NCBI GenBank assembly: GCA_030817875.1
Contig: JAUSZU010000001.1
Span: 5,952,001 to 6,016,000, forward strand
Direction of reading: 5' to 3'
Length of the DNA: 64,000 bases
DNA from: Flavobacterium sp. W4I14
GTDB lineage: Bacteria > Bacteroidota > Bacteroidia > Sphingobacteriales > Sphingobacteriaceae
Below, piece by piece: positions 52,043 through 61,318 of the stretch. The position numbers were made by a program, and so were the translations under genes. Numbering within the stretch: position 1 is the stretch's first letter; every line of letters begins with the position of its first letter. The notes under the pieces are model-generated. The model saw nothing but the letters and a program-made list of their open reading frames with translations, had not been told where the DNA came from and did no database searches.

Positions 52043-52829
52043 ATATATAAAACGTAAAACAGAGAACTTTAAGCCAGAAATAGGGATTATTTTAGGTACT
52101 GGCTTGGGTGGCTTGGTAAAAGAAATCGAAGTTGAGCATCAATTGATGTATTCTAATATTCCAAATTTTCCAATTTCTACTTTAGAATTTCATAGTGGGA
52201 AACTGATTTTTGGAACATTAAACGGAAAGAAAATTATTGCTATGCAAGGGCGCCTACATTATTATGAAGGATACAGCATGCAACAGATTACCTTCCCGGT
52301 TAGGGTAATGAAAGGTTTGGGTATAGAGAACTTAATTGTATCTAATGCCGCGGGCTCGTTAAATCCTGAGTTTAAAAAGGGCGATTTAATGATTATCGAA
52401 GATCATATTAATTTGCAGCCAGATAACCCATTGCGTGGTTTAATTGAAAGTGAACTGGGTCCCCGTTTCCCGGATATGAGCCAGCCATATAAACGCGATA
52501 TCATAGCTAAAGCGCTTGAAATAGCTAAAGATGTGGATATTAACTGTCATAAAGGGGTATACGTTGCCGTTTCCGGACCGAATTTAGAAACCAAAGCGGA
52601 GTATAAATACCTGCGTTTAATTGGCGCTGATGCTGTTGGCATGAGTACCGTGCCAGAGGTTATTGTTGCCAATCACGCTGGTTTACCTGTTTTTGCCATC
52701 TCCGTGTTAACGGATGAGGGTTTTCCGGAAGATCTGCAACCTTTTAATTTAGAAGAAATTTTAGCAGCAGCAGCTAAAGCCGAGCCTAAAATGACAGAGA
52801 TTTTAACCCGCTTAATTTCTGAACTATAA
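52014..52829 (+). CDS. Purine nucleoside phosphorylase
   Basis: A 271-residue trimeric-type phosphorylase that splits inosine and guanosine with phosphate. Visible are the phosphate-binding GIILGTGLGGL, LEFHSGKL and MQGRLHYYEG, and the base-binding NAAGSLN and VAVSGPNLETKAEYKYL segments. The start inside lpxK gives coupled translation. The putative porin follows by one base, so lpxK, PNP and porin may form one transcript. Confidence 0.94.
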   Translation: MLRAIEETVEYIKRKTENFKPEIGIILGTGLGGLVKEIEVEHQLMYSNIPNFPISTLEFHSGKLIFGTLNGKKIIAMQGRLHYYEGYSMQQITFPVRVMKGLGIENLIVSNAAGSLNPEFKKGDLMIIEDHINLQPDNPLRGLIESELGPRFPDMSQPYKRDIIAKALEIAKDVDINCHKGVYVAVSGPNLETKAEYKYLRLIGADAVGMSTVPEVIVANHAGLPVFAISVLTDEGFPEDLQPFNLEEILAAAAKAEPKMTEILTRLISEL

Positions 52830-52830
52830 G

Positions 52831-54837
52831 ATGCATAAAGTCGTTAAAATCTGTTTTTTTTTCTTACTGCTGTTAGGCATTAACAAAGCCTTTGCGCAAG
52901 ATTTAAAAACAAGTGTGGGTACCAACAAGGAATTGGATTCTGTTCGGAAGAAACTAGACTCGGGAAAGGATTCTGTCGTTTTTACCGCAAAATATATCAG
53001 GTTTACCAAGCTATCGTTAACTAAAGACAGTATTGTGCTGTTACCTTTAGATACCTCAACTACAAATATCCAGAATTACAGCCCACTATTACAGCCCTTG
53101 CACCCAACCATAAACAATGGCAACATGGGCTTGGCAGCCAGACCTTTATTGTACGAACCAAGTAAAAGGATTGGCTTTGACGCAGGATTTCATTCCCTTG
53201 ATTATTATGCTTTAACGCCAGAAGATATTATTTACTATCAGGCCAGAACCCCTTTTACCAGCTTGTATTTTGTTAGTGCCGGACAAAAAGAGCAACTTTT
53301 TAGAGCTATCCACACACAGAATATAAAAAAAAACTGGAACGTCGGGGTTAATTTTAACCGTGGCGATTCTAGAGGTTTTTACGCCAGACAGCGTGGCGAT
53401 AATTTGAATGTTGCCGTATTTTCATGGTACCAGTCGCCAAGCAAACGTTATAATATGTGGGCATCGGCAATTTTTAATACCATGCGTGCCTACGAGAATG
53501 GTTCTACAGTAGCTACAGGTTTATTCGATCCTAATTATTCTAAAATTGCAAGAGAGGCAGAACCGGTAAATTTATCAGACTCAAGAAATTTGTACCGTAA
53601 AAATACCGTTTTCTTAAAGCAAACTTATTATGTAGGCAGGATAGATACCTCTGCAAATGTTAACAATGCTGTTTTACCAACCAACAAGGTTTCGTATACG
53701 TTTGAGTATAATAATGACAGTTTCGATTTTTACAAAAATGGAACGGATGTTAATAATGTTCTACCTCCTGGAATTGCGAGCACAATATTCACGAATGATT
53801 CGACCCATGTCCAACATATTAAAAATGAGTTTATTTATAGTTTCTTTTTAAGGCCAAAAAATAGTTCGGTTATTAAAAATGAATTGAAGGTAGATGCGGG
53901 TATAAGGCACGATTATTACAAGCATGAATATTTTGGCATAAAACAAGATGCAACCAATTACGAGCGCAGTAGGTTTGCTTATCAAAACATTACCATTTTA
54001 GGTGCAGCGGGCTATCGGTTCTCTAACAATATCGATTTCAATTTAGATGTACAGCAAATTTTGCAAGGTGAAAATGCAGGCGATTATTTATACGAGGCAA
54101 AAAGTAAAATCCTTTTAGGTAAAACCATAGGAAGGATTGAGTTGGGTGCCTATTTACAAAATCAATCGCCAGCGGCTATTTTTAATTACTATCATGGCAA
54201 CCATTACCAATGGACAAACAGCGATTTTAAGAACATTAAAATTGCCAACTTATCATTTAACTATATCAATGATAAGTATGGTTTTACTGCCGGGGCCAAA
54301 TATTTCTTAACCAGTAACTATGTTTATTTTGCTGCCGACCATACCAATGGTACCAATGCCATTTTACCAAAACAGGCTACTGCCGATATTAGCTTAATCA
54401 GGTTGGATGTATCAAAGAAATCGAGGTTTGGCAAGTTTGTGATGGAAAATTATATCGCTTATCAAAAAACAGATAAAAATGCTGTGTTAAGAACACCCGA
54501 ACTTTATACTTATAACAGTATTTATTTTGATAATACTTTTTTCAAAGTATTAAAGGCTAATGTGGGATTTGATGTGAGGTACAATTCTGAATATGCAAAC
54601 TACTTATATTCACCTGCAACAGCGCAGTTTTATATTGATGAGCGCAATCCAACAAATCTGGCTTCAAAACCAGTAATTGATGTTTTTTTTAAGGCAAATT
54701 TAAAAAGGGCCAATATTTTTGTTAAATACGATTTTGTAAATCAGGGTTTGTTTCAACCAGGTTATTACACTGTAAACAGGTACCCCATGCAAGATGCCTT
54801 ATTAAAATTTGGGGTAAGCTGGAACTTTTACGACTAA
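52831..54837 (+). CDS. Putative porin (Porin_10-like)
   Basis: A 668-residue outer-membrane protein. The signal peptide is KICFFFLLLLGINKAFAQ. A polar linker is followed by a large beta-barrel with many aromatic, alternating strands (TPEDIIYYQARTPFTSLYFV, NVGVNFNRGDSRGFYARQRG) and a C-terminal strand ending in SWNFYD. This matches the family named 'putative porin' in Bacteroidota. The terminator at 54852 ends the transcript. Substrate and selectivity are unknown. Confidence 0.88.
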   Translation: MHKVVKICFFFLLLLGINKAFAQDLKTSVGTNKELDSVRKKLDSGKDSVVFTAKYIRFTKLSLTKDSIVLLPLDTSTTNIQNYSPLLQPLHPTINNGNMGLAARPLLYEPSKRIGFDAGFHSLDYYALTPEDIIYYQARTPFTSLYFVSAGQKEQLFRAIHTQNIKKNWNVGVNFNRGDSRGFYARQRGDNLNVAVFSWYQSPSKRYNMWASAIFNTMRAYENGSTVATGLFDPNYSKIAREAEPVNLSDSRNLYRKNTVFLKQTYYVGRIDTSANVNNAVLPTNKVSYTFEYNNDSFDFYKNGTDVNNVLPPGIASTIFTNDSTHVQHIKNEFIYSFFLRPKNSSVIKNELKVDAGIRHDYYKHEYFGIKQDATNYERSRFAYQNITILGAAGYRFSNNIDFNLDVQQILQGENAGDYLYEAKSKILLGKTIGRIELGAYLQNQSPAAIFNYYHGNHYQWTNSDFKNIKIANLSFNYINDKYGFTAGAKYFLTSNYVYFAADHTNGTNAILPKQATADISLIRLDVSKKSRFGKFVMENYIAYQKTDKNAVLRTPELYTYNSIYFDNTFFKVLKANVGFDVRYNSEYANYLYSPATAQFYIDERNPTNLASKPVIDVFFKANLKRANIFVKYDFVNQGLFQPGYYTVNRYPMQDALLKFGVSWNFYD

Positions 54838-54851
54838 CTAACAAAGCATAA

Positions 54852-54886
54852 AAAAGCCTCCCGATTAGATAATCCGGGAGGCTTTT
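54852..54886. terminator. Bidirectional terminator
   Basis: AAAAGCCTCCCG (54852-54863) pairs perfectly with CGGGAGGCTTTT (54875-54886), T-rich on both flanks. It lies between the convergent porin and beta-barrel genes. Confidence 0.93.
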
Positions 54887-54904
54887 GTTTTTAAGGCCTT
54901 TCGC

Positions 54905-55645
54905 TTAGAAAGAATAACCAACTGAGAAACCTAACACACGGTTAGTTAATTTGTTGGTATTAGCCTGTCTGTCTTTCGGAGTCAAATCTGTTAAACCCAA
55001 GCCATAGTTAGCACCTACTAAAAATCCTGAATTTGTGCGGTACGCTAAACCAAAGTTTGCACCAAATTCGGTACTATTATAATTTTTATCGCTGGCACTA
55101 CCAAATGATAAGTCTTTATCATTAGAAGTCGTAACGGTAGCACTGGTATTGTTGGAGTTGTTCACTGTTGTAACCGTATTTTCTCCTTTATCTTTACCAG
55201 AGATGTTAAAACCGATATACGGACCAGCACTGATCTGAACTGCGCCGGCATCACCAGTAGGAATTCTGAATACTGCGTTTACGGGTACTTCAATAGCCAT
55301 TAAATTGGTTTTAATAGAAGATGTGGTCGTAATGGTATTGTTTCCTGCAGTTGCTGTATTTACAGATTCGAATTTATTACCCTTGTTCTGTAATGATACA
55401 CCTGGTTGGATAAAGAAGTTATTTCCTACACCAAAATCACCAAATGCTGTAACGTTGAATCCAACATTGTTTTTGGCATTATCATTAAAAGCATTGGCTG
55501 CGGCATCATCGCCACCAGCGTGAAACTTTGAAAGGTTAACGCCAGCTTTTATCCCAAAGCGAGCAGTTTCACTGGTCATTTTTGTCTGTGCAAATGCACC
55601 TGTTGCTAATAATAAAACTGATGCACTTAATAGTAACTTTTTCAT
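54905..55645 (-). CDS. Porin family outer-membrane beta-barrel protein
   Basis: A 246-residue protein with a signal peptide (KKLLLSASVLLLATGAFAQ) and the 8-stranded barrel typical of OMP_b-brl_2 proteins: ARFGIKAGVNLSKFHAGGD at the start, PGVSLQNKGNKFES, and a last strand LTNRVLGFSVGYSF with C-terminal Phe. An extended Thr/Asn/Ser-rich loop (about residues 165-190) is unusual. It probably serves as a structural or adhesion barrel. Confidence 0.88.
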   Translation of the reverse strand: MKKLLLSASVLLLATGAFAQTKMTSETARFGIKAGVNLSKFHAGGDDAAANAFNDNAKNNVGFNVTAFGDFGVGNNFFIQPGVSLQNKGNKFESVNTATAGNNTITTTSSIKTNLMAIEVPVNAVFRIPTGDAGAVQISAGPYIGFNISGKDKGENTVTTVNNSNNTSATVTTSNDKDLSFGSASDKNYNSTEFGANFGLAYRTNSGFLVGANYGLGLTDLTPKDRQANTNKLTNRVLGFSVGYSF

Positions 55646-55930
55646 AATATTTTTCTTTTTAGAAGAATCTTGTTTAAAAATTCAGGGTTTAACCCGTTGT
55701 TAATTACAAGCCTCAATTCCAAAAGCTGTGCCAAAGTATCAAGTCTGTTACAGTTTATCTGGTAATCTACTGGTTTACAGGGGCTTTTTTGTGCGGTTTC
55801 AGTATAATTACGATAGCAATTTGTTATGCCGATAAATGTGATTTACTGTCTACATAATAGGAATATCCGGTAGAATTACTGGTTTTTTAACCCTAAAAGA
55901 AAAGATGCCAAAAAGGCGATTACGCTAAAA

Positions 55931-57190
55931 TTATGTTTTTTGAGGTTTCTTTTTCGCGGCCGGAAAAAGAACATTATTTAAGATCAAGCGATAGCCAGGT
56001 GAATTTGGATGCAGATTTAAATCTGTTGGCGGATCGCCAACAGCATGCTGATAATCTTCCGGATCGTGCCCGCCATAAAAAGTAAACTGACCTTTGCCAA
56101 TTTCCCCATGTAAATACCTTACCTCTGCAGCACCTTTATTTTCGCCCAAAACAGTTACACTTGTTTTAACTAAGCTCTTTCTGAAAGCTGTGGTTTGCCC
56201 CATAAAGCCTTTAATCACCTTATCATGATCTTGGGTAAGCATGGTTGGGACAAGATCCCATTTGGCCGAAAAATCGAATAAAGTAAAGTAATCGTTGGTT
56301 TGATTCAGTGTACGGGTTTGAGTAGCGTCGATATCCGAAAATTCATAGTTCATTGGGTTATTGTCTAACTTAAAATTCTGGAAGGCCAGGGTTTTATTGA
56401 AATCCAGTTTACTTTGTGCATTAGGATCTGCAGCGTCGCCATCAAACATTTGGGCGCAGATATCTACCCCATCAGCAGCAAGGGCAATATCGAAACTATC
56501 AGTGCCCGAGCACATCGCAAACAAAAAGCCTCCACCAGCACAATATTCTTTAATGTGTTTGGCAACGGCTAGTTTCATTTCAGAAACCTTTTTATAACCC
56601 ATGCGCTTAGCTAAGGTTTCCTGGTTTTTAACATCTTCCTGGTACCAGGTTGCGTACCTGAAATTGGCCCAGAAACGGCCGTACTGTCCGGTAAAATCTT
56701 CGTGGTGCAAGTGTAGCCAATCGTATTTGCTCAATTTATGCTGTAAAATATCATCATCATAAATTACATCGTATGGAATTTCGGCATAAGTTAAAACGAG
56801 TGTAACGGCATCATCCCATGGTAATTTGCTTTTTGGAGAGTAAACCGCAATTTTTGGTGTTTTCTCCAGCTTAACCATTTCCATATTCACAGCAGGATCG
56901 CTGATTTCGTTTAAAAGGTTGGTTACCTTTCCATCGGCCATTACTTCATACGATACGCCACGGATTTTAAGCTCGTCTTCAACTGTTTTATTGTATTTAA
57001 TTAAAAAGCTTCCGCCGCGATAGTTTAAAAGCCAATCAACCTCCAGTTGTTTGCTGATTGTCCAATAGGCAATACCATATGCTTTAAGGTGGTTTTTTTG
57101 GTCTTCATCCATGTAAATCAACAAGGAAGAAGCCCTTAGCCCCAGTGAGCAAAGCAGGCAAATGAGCAGGATATAATATTTCTTTGTCAA
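55931..57190 (-). CDS. Conserved secreted protein, often labelled asparagine synthetase B
   Basis: A 419-residue protein with a signal peptide (YYILLICLLCSLGLRAS). The sequence (DEDQKNHLKAYGIAYW, WLLNYRGGSFLIKY) matches a Bacteroidota family that databases often call asparagine synthetase B. I see neither the N-terminal Cys nucleophile nor the ATP pyrophosphatase motif of true AsnB, so that name is unsupported. The middle (GGGFLFAMCSGTDSFDIALA) resembles a class I glutamine-amidotransferase-like nucleophile elbow. A hydrolase or binding role in the periplasm is possible. Confidence 0.75.
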   Translation of the reverse strand: MTKKYYILLICLLCSLGLRASSLLIYMDEDQKNHLKAYGIAYWTISKQLEVDWLLNYRGGSFLIKYNKTVEDELKIRGVSYEVMADGKVTNLLNEISDPAVNMEMVKLEKTPKIAVYSPKSKLPWDDAVTLVLTYAEIPYDVIYDDDILQHKLSKYDWLHLHHEDFTGQYGRFWANFRYATWYQEDVKNQETLAKRMGYKKVSEMKLAVAKHIKEYCAGGGFLFAMCSGTDSFDIALAADGVDICAQMFDGDAADPNAQSKLDFNKTLAFQNFKLDNNPMNYEFSDIDATQTRTLNQTNDYFTLFDFSAKWDLVPTMLTQDHDKVIKGFMGQTTAFRKSLVKTSVTVLGENKGAAEVRYLHGEIGKGQFTFYGGHDPEDYQHAVGDPPTDLNLHPNSPGYRLILNNVLFPAAKKKPQKT

Positions 57191-57345
57191 ATCGGTATGC
57201 TTAAAACACTAAAATACCGCATTTAAACTGTATAGAAAAATTTAATGGTGTTATAAGTTATACAATTTTGTTATTTTTGCCCTCTACTAAAAAAATACGA
57301 TTGTTTTTTTTGTGAATAAAATTTAAAATTAGTACCGATATTGAT

Positions 57346-57807
57346 ATGAGTAAAGCAATAATAAAAACAGAAAAAGGCGAAATGACTGTAGAATTCTACG
57401 ATAATGATGCGCCGAAAGCCGTTGCAAACTTTAAAAAATTAGCTAAAGAAGGCTTTTATGATGGTGTAACTTTTCACCGTGTAATTCCTAACTTTATGGT
57501 TCAGGGCGGATGCCCAAATTCAAAAGACCCGGCTAAAGCACATTTAGCAGGTACTGGTGGCCCAGGTTACAAAATTGATTGCGAATTGGACGGAGAAAAT
57601 CAATATCATGATCGTGGTGTTTTATCTATGGCGCATGCTGGCCGTAACACTGGTGGTTCACAGTTTTTTATCTGCCACAGCAGAACAAATACTGCTCACT
57701 TAGACCGTAACCATACTTGTTTTGGTAAAGTAGTTGAGAATGTTGATCTTGTAGATGATATCCGTCAAGGTGATAAAATTTTAAACATAGAAGTTTTAGA
57801 AGATTAG
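57346..57807 (+). CDS. Peptidylprolyl cis-trans isomerase, cyclophilin type
   Basis: A 153-residue cytosolic cyclophilin with the active-site segment FHRVIPNFMVQGG, then GVLSMAHAGRNTGGSQFFIC and HLDRNHTCFGKVV. It catalyses prolyl bond isomerisation in folding proteins. No signal peptide, so it is PpiB-like. It is monocistronic; a stretch of GCGTTTGGCG-like repeats separates it from the next gene. Confidence 0.94.
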   Translation: MSKAIIKTEKGEMTVEFYDNDAPKAVANFKKLAKEGFYDGVTFHRVIPNFMVQGGCPNSKDPAKAHLAGTGGPGYKIDCELDGENQYHDRGVLSMAHAGRNTGGSQFFICHSRTNTAHLDRNHTCFGKVVENVDLVDDIRQGDKILNIEVLED

Positions 57808-57950
57808 TGCGCAATGCGTTTGGCGATAAGCGTTTAGCGCTAATACCAATTGCTCAACATGGAGGTTTTAAACATTAGAAACGCGATGCGTTTGGTGGCA
57901 AGCGTGTTATAACGCTAAACGCCAAACGCTAACCGCTAAACACACATAAT
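57808..57950. repeat. Short dispersed words between cyclophilin and DUF5606 genes
   Basis: The spacer is built from recurring words: GCGTTTGGCGATAAGCG, GCGTTTAGCGC, AACGCTAAACGCC and AACGCTAACCGC. Some are inverted relative to others, so hairpins can form. They look like remnants of an intergenic repeat rather than a coding or regulatory element. Confidence 0.5.
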
Positions 57951-58493
57951 ATGAATTTAAGAGGAATTGTTGCCGTATCTGGCAGACCGGGTTTATTTAA
58001 ACTGGTTGGACAAAATAAAGTAGGTTACATTTTAGAAGGCTTAGATGCTCAAAAAACTAAAGTTGTAGCCAACATCACCAACACAAAATTAGCTTCGTTA
58101 GAAGATATTACCGTGTATGGCGAAGATGAGGAAATTAAATTGGCAGATATTTTTGCTAAAATTTCAGCAAAAGGATCTACTCCCGATTTGAAAGGCGATT
58201 TACGCGCTTATTTCCTTGAAGTAGCACCAGGTCACGATCAAGAGAAAGTTTATGCTTCTGATATGAAGAAAATTATCACTTGGTATAACTTATTAAAAGA
58301 TCTGCCATTGTTTACTGAAGAAACTCCAGAAACGCCAGGTACACCAGCAGAGGTTAAGTTGTCCGAAGAAAAAGCAGCTTCTGATAAAAAACAAAAAGCT
58401 ACGGGATCTAAAGCATCAGCGAGTGCTAAAGCAACTACTAAAACTTCAGCTCCAGCTAAAAAAGCAAGTATGACCAGTAAAAAAGGCGTTTAA
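57951..58493 (+). CDS. DUF5606 domain-containing protein
   Basis: A 180-residue protein whose first ~115 residues (MNLRGIVAVSGRPGLFKLVG, GDLRAYFLEVAPGHDQEKVY) match DUF5606, a small domain widespread in Bacteroidota with no established role. The C-terminal 55 residues are a low-complexity Lys/Ala/Thr/Ser tail (KATGSKASASAKATTK), which suggests nucleic-acid or ribosome contact. It ends in a strong terminator. Alternative starts are unlikely, since the domain begins at Met1. Confidence 0.9.
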   Translation: MNLRGIVAVSGRPGLFKLVGQNKVGYILEGLDAQKTKVVANITNTKLASLEDITVYGEDEEIKLADIFAKISAKGSTPDLKGDLRAYFLEVAPGHDQEKVYASDMKKIITWYNLLKDLPLFTEETPETPGTPAEVKLSEEKAASDKKQKATGSKASASAKATTKTSAPAKKASMTSKKGV

Positions 58494-58516
58494 GCTTTAT
58501 TTACCAAATTATAGCG

Positions 58517-58546
58517 AACACCAGGCAACTTGTCTGGTGTTTTTTT
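58517..58546 (+). terminator. Terminator of the DUF5606 gene
   Basis: AACACCAG (58517-58524) pairs with CTGGTGTT (58534-58541), followed by a T run. Confidence 0.9.
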
Positions 58547-58551
58547 GTGGG

Positions 58552-58680
58552 CTAATCGAAGAAATAATAAAGCAAAGCTACAATAACCAATGATGCAATA
58601 ATGCTGATCCAAAAGTATTTATTGTTGCCGTTCTGATTGCTTTTATATCTGTATTCCCGTTTATATTTATCTAATAGCAT
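58552..58680 (-). CDS. 42-aa single-helix membrane protein
   Basis: A small gene too short for standard gene-length cut-offs. The translation is polar then hydrophobic: MLLDKYKREYRYKSNQNGNN, then KYFWISIIASLVIVALLYYF and FD. Basic residues precede one helix, so the N-terminus should be inside. It lies 5 bases from the upstream terminator and convergent with DUF5606. No family known to me. Confidence 0.6.
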   Translation of the reverse strand: MLLDKYKREYRYKSNQNGNNKYFWISIIASLVIVALLYYFFD

Positions 58681-58795
58681 AATTTCTTTTATTTAATGAT
58701 GATTTTAATCCTGTTTTTCCATATCCCATTTACCTTAATCATTTTCCATAGCTAAGTGTGATGCCATTACGTTAAGCCCGTGGCGGTAAACATCA

Positions 58796-58865
58796 TTTAA
58801 CCACAGATAAAAAGGATGCACACAGATATAAAATCCGTGTTTATCTGTGTACATCTGTGGTTAAA
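58796..58865. repeat. Large inverted repeat with nested arms
   Basis: TTTAACCACAGAT (58796-58808) is complementary to ATCTGTGGTTAAA (58853-58865). Inside, CACAGATA (58821-58828) pairs with TATCTGTG (58842-58849). It belongs to the CACAGAT-type intergenic elements common in environmental bacteria. It lies 24 bases beyond the 3' end of rlmH and might also terminate or stabilise its transcript. Confidence 0.75.
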
Positions 58866-58888
58866 AACCCTTAACCTATGGCATTGTT

Positions 58889-59362
58889 CTAAGCGTGATG
58901 ATAAGGTTCTCCTTTTAAAATGCTAAATCCCCGGTAAAGCTGCTCTACAAAAAACAATCTGATCATTTGATGAGAAAAGGTCATGTCAGACAGCGAAATT
59001 AACCCGTTTGCCCTTTTGTAAATGGTTTCGTCAAATCCATACGGACCGCCAATAATAAAAATTAAATGCTGCACACTACCAATCATCTGTTTATTTAAGT
59101 AGTTTGAAAATTCTACGGATGAATATTTTTTTCCTTTTTCATCCAATAAAATAACAACATCGCCATTGTTAATTTGTTTATGCAGCAACTCGGCTTCTTT
59201 TGCCTTTTGCTGGGCCTCGCTTAGGTTTTTAACGTTCTTTACATCTGGCAAAGCCACAAAACTAAAATTAATATAGTGCTTTAAACGGTTGATGTATTTA
59301 TCAATTCCTTCAATTAGATATTTATCTTCTGTTTTGCCAATGGCGATCAGTGTAATCTTCAT
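58889..59362 (-). CDS. rlmH: 23S rRNA (pseudouridine(1915)-N3)-methyltransferase
   Basis: A 157-residue SPOUT-class methyltransferase. It methylates pseudouridine 1915 in helix 69 of 23S rRNA on assembled ribosomes. The knot motifs are visible: VVILLDEKGKKYSS, LIFIIGGPYGFDE, and the C-terminal QLYRGFSILKGEPYHHA, which is nearly invariant in RlmH. The divergent MutS-like gene starts 114 bases away. Confidence 0.97.
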   Translation of the reverse strand: MKITLIAIGKTEDKYLIEGIDKYINRLKHYINFSFVALPDVKNVKNLSEAQQKAKEAELLHKQINNGDVVILLDEKGKKYSSVEFSNYLNKQMIGSVQHLIFIIGGPYGFDETIYKRANGLISLSDMTFSHQMIRLFFVEQLYRGFSILKGEPYHHA

Positions 59363-59475
59363 TTAATATTTTGCCTATATTTAGAATTTCGAGATTCAAA
59401 CTTAGAGAAAATTGTAACAAAAAAGACAATCTATCGATCTTATACCTTCGAAAATATATACACCGAAGCAATATC

Positions 59476-61290
59476 ATGTTAAAACAACAAGTAGAAATAA
59501 TAGCCGATTACGACCAAAAAATTAAGCAGGTTACTGCTGATATAGCGGAGACCAAAAAAATAATCGATCAACTTTCCTTCATCCGGATAGGCCTGTTCCT
59601 GGCCGAAATTTTATTCTTTATTCTACTGTTACGTTCTGCAGATGATAATTTACGTACATTAATTCAGCTTGCATTATTGGTGCCGATTATTGCCTTTGCC
59701 TTTATTGTGCGCAGGCAAAGTAAGCTAGACCGCGAAATCGATTTTAAAAAGCAACTCTTATGGGTTTATCAGAATGAATGGAATGTTTTAAACGGAACAG
59801 CGAATGGCTATGATCATGGTAAGGCTTTCGAATCTGAACTGCATCCCTATACTTCCGACCTTGATATTTTTGGAAGTGCATCTCTGTTTGCACTGATCAA
59901 CCGTTGCAGTACTAAAAGCGGAAATAACCTTTTGGCTAAAAATTTCGCAGAAAAACAGACCAGGGATAAGATATTACTCCGCCAGGAAGCTATAAAAGAA
60001 ATAACAGATAAGATAACAAAAACTTATAGTTTCAGGGCTAATCTGCATGGTTACGATCCCGATAAAATAGAGCAGATTAAAATACAGCTTAAACACCAAT
60101 TGGGGGCACAATTGGAATTTGTAAAGGGCAGTTTTTTGAGGCTTTATATCAAGCTGGTGCCTTATATTTCTGTTGGTTTAATTTTAGCAGCACTTTTTAT
60201 CAGCGCTGTTTTTTGGAAAATATTGGCACTTCTATTTGTAATCCACACGGGGTGGAATGTTTTATTAGGTTCAAAAATTAACAAGGTTTTTTACACCTTT
60301 GGTGGAAGTTCGAACCTGTTAAACGGTTATGCCAGTGCTATTTTATGGACAGAAAATCAAAACTGGAAAAGTTCATACACCTTAAGTTTATTAGATTCAA
60401 AAATCCCGGTAAGCAAAGAAATTAAAGGCTTATCTAAAATTATTCAGAATTTTGATGCCAGGCTGAATATCCTGGTTGGTGGTATATTGAACGCACTTTT
60501 GCTTTGGGATTTAAAGTGCTGCATCAGTCTAGACATTTGGTATAAATCTTCATCAAAGGATGTGATTTCGGCTCTTGACCATTTAGGCGATTTTGAAGAG
60601 TTGATATCATTGGCCACAACAGCCTATAATCAGCCAGAGTGGGTTTTTCCGGTGCTTGCTGACCAATTTGCATTAGCCACCACCCATATTGGTCATCCGC
60701 TTATTAACGAGCAAGTTCGGGTGGATAATGATTTTCATTTAGAAGCAAAACCAACTGTAGATATTGTAACAGGTTCTAACATGGCCGGCAAAAGCACTTT
60801 TTTACGTACTTTGGGTATTAATATGATATTGGCTTATTCTGGTGCACCGGTTTGTGCCAAAACCATGCAATTATCGGTTTTTTCGATCAATACCTATATG
60901 CGGATTAAAGATTCGCTGAATGAAAGTACCTCAACTTTTAAGGCAGAGTTAAACCGCCTGAAAATGATTTTAGATAATGTGGTTAAAGACAAAGATACTT
61001 TTGTATTGATTGACGAAATGCTACGGGGTACAAACAGTAGGGATAAATATTTGGGCTCAAAGGTTTTTATACAAAAGCTGATTACCGAAAAAACACCTGC
61101 ACTTTTTGCTACACACGATTTACAACTGGCAGATCTGATTGTCGATCACCCCGAAACCGTGCGTAATTTCCATTTCGATATCCAGATTACCGAAGGTGAA
61201 ATGAAATTTGATTATTTACTAAAACACGGACCATGTAAGACTTTTAATGCAGCTATTTTGCTGAAGGAAATTGGCTTAACTTTGGATTAA
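59476..61290 (+). CDS. Membrane-anchored MutS-like ATPase
   Basis: A 604-residue protein with a MutS domain V ATPase at the C-terminus: Walker A TGSNMAGKSTFLRT, Walker B FVLIDEMLRGTNSRD and ALFATHDLQL. It lacks the N-terminal mismatch-binding domain. Instead, residues ~30-75 contain two membrane helices (IGLFLAEILFFILLL, LIQLALLVPIIAFAFIV) and another hydrophobic pair lies near 230-275. ATG at 59476 is preferred over an upstream TTG. A role in mismatch repair is unlikely; membrane-linked DNA or nucleotide functions are open. Confidence 0.88.
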   Translation: MLKQQVEIIADYDQKIKQVTADIAETKKIIDQLSFIRIGLFLAEILFFILLLRSADDNLRTLIQLALLVPIIAFAFIVRRQSKLDREIDFKKQLLWVYQNEWNVLNGTANGYDHGKAFESELHPYTSDLDIFGSASLFALINRCSTKSGNNLLAKNFAEKQTRDKILLRQEAIKEITDKITKTYSFRANLHGYDPDKIEQIKIQLKHQLGAQLEFVKGSFLRLYIKLVPYISVGLILAALFISAVFWKILALLFVIHTGWNVLLGSKINKVFYTFGGSSNLLNGYASAILWTENQNWKSSYTLSLLDSKIPVSKEIKGLSKIIQNFDARLNILVGGILNALLLWDLKCCISLDIWYKSSSKDVISALDHLGDFEELISLATTAYNQPEWVFPVLADQFALATTHIGHPLINEQVRVDNDFHLEAKPTVDIVTGSNMAGKSTFLRTLGINMILAYSGAPVCAKTMQLSVFSINTYMRIKDSLNESTSTFKAELNRLKMILDNVVKDKDTFVLIDEMLRGTNSRDKYLGSKVFIQKLITEKTPALFATHDLQLADLIVDHPETVRNFHFDIQITEGEMKFDYLLKHGPCKTFNAAILLKEIGLTLD

Positions 61291-61318
61291 TGAAACAAAT
61301 ACGAACTTTTTATTTGTG

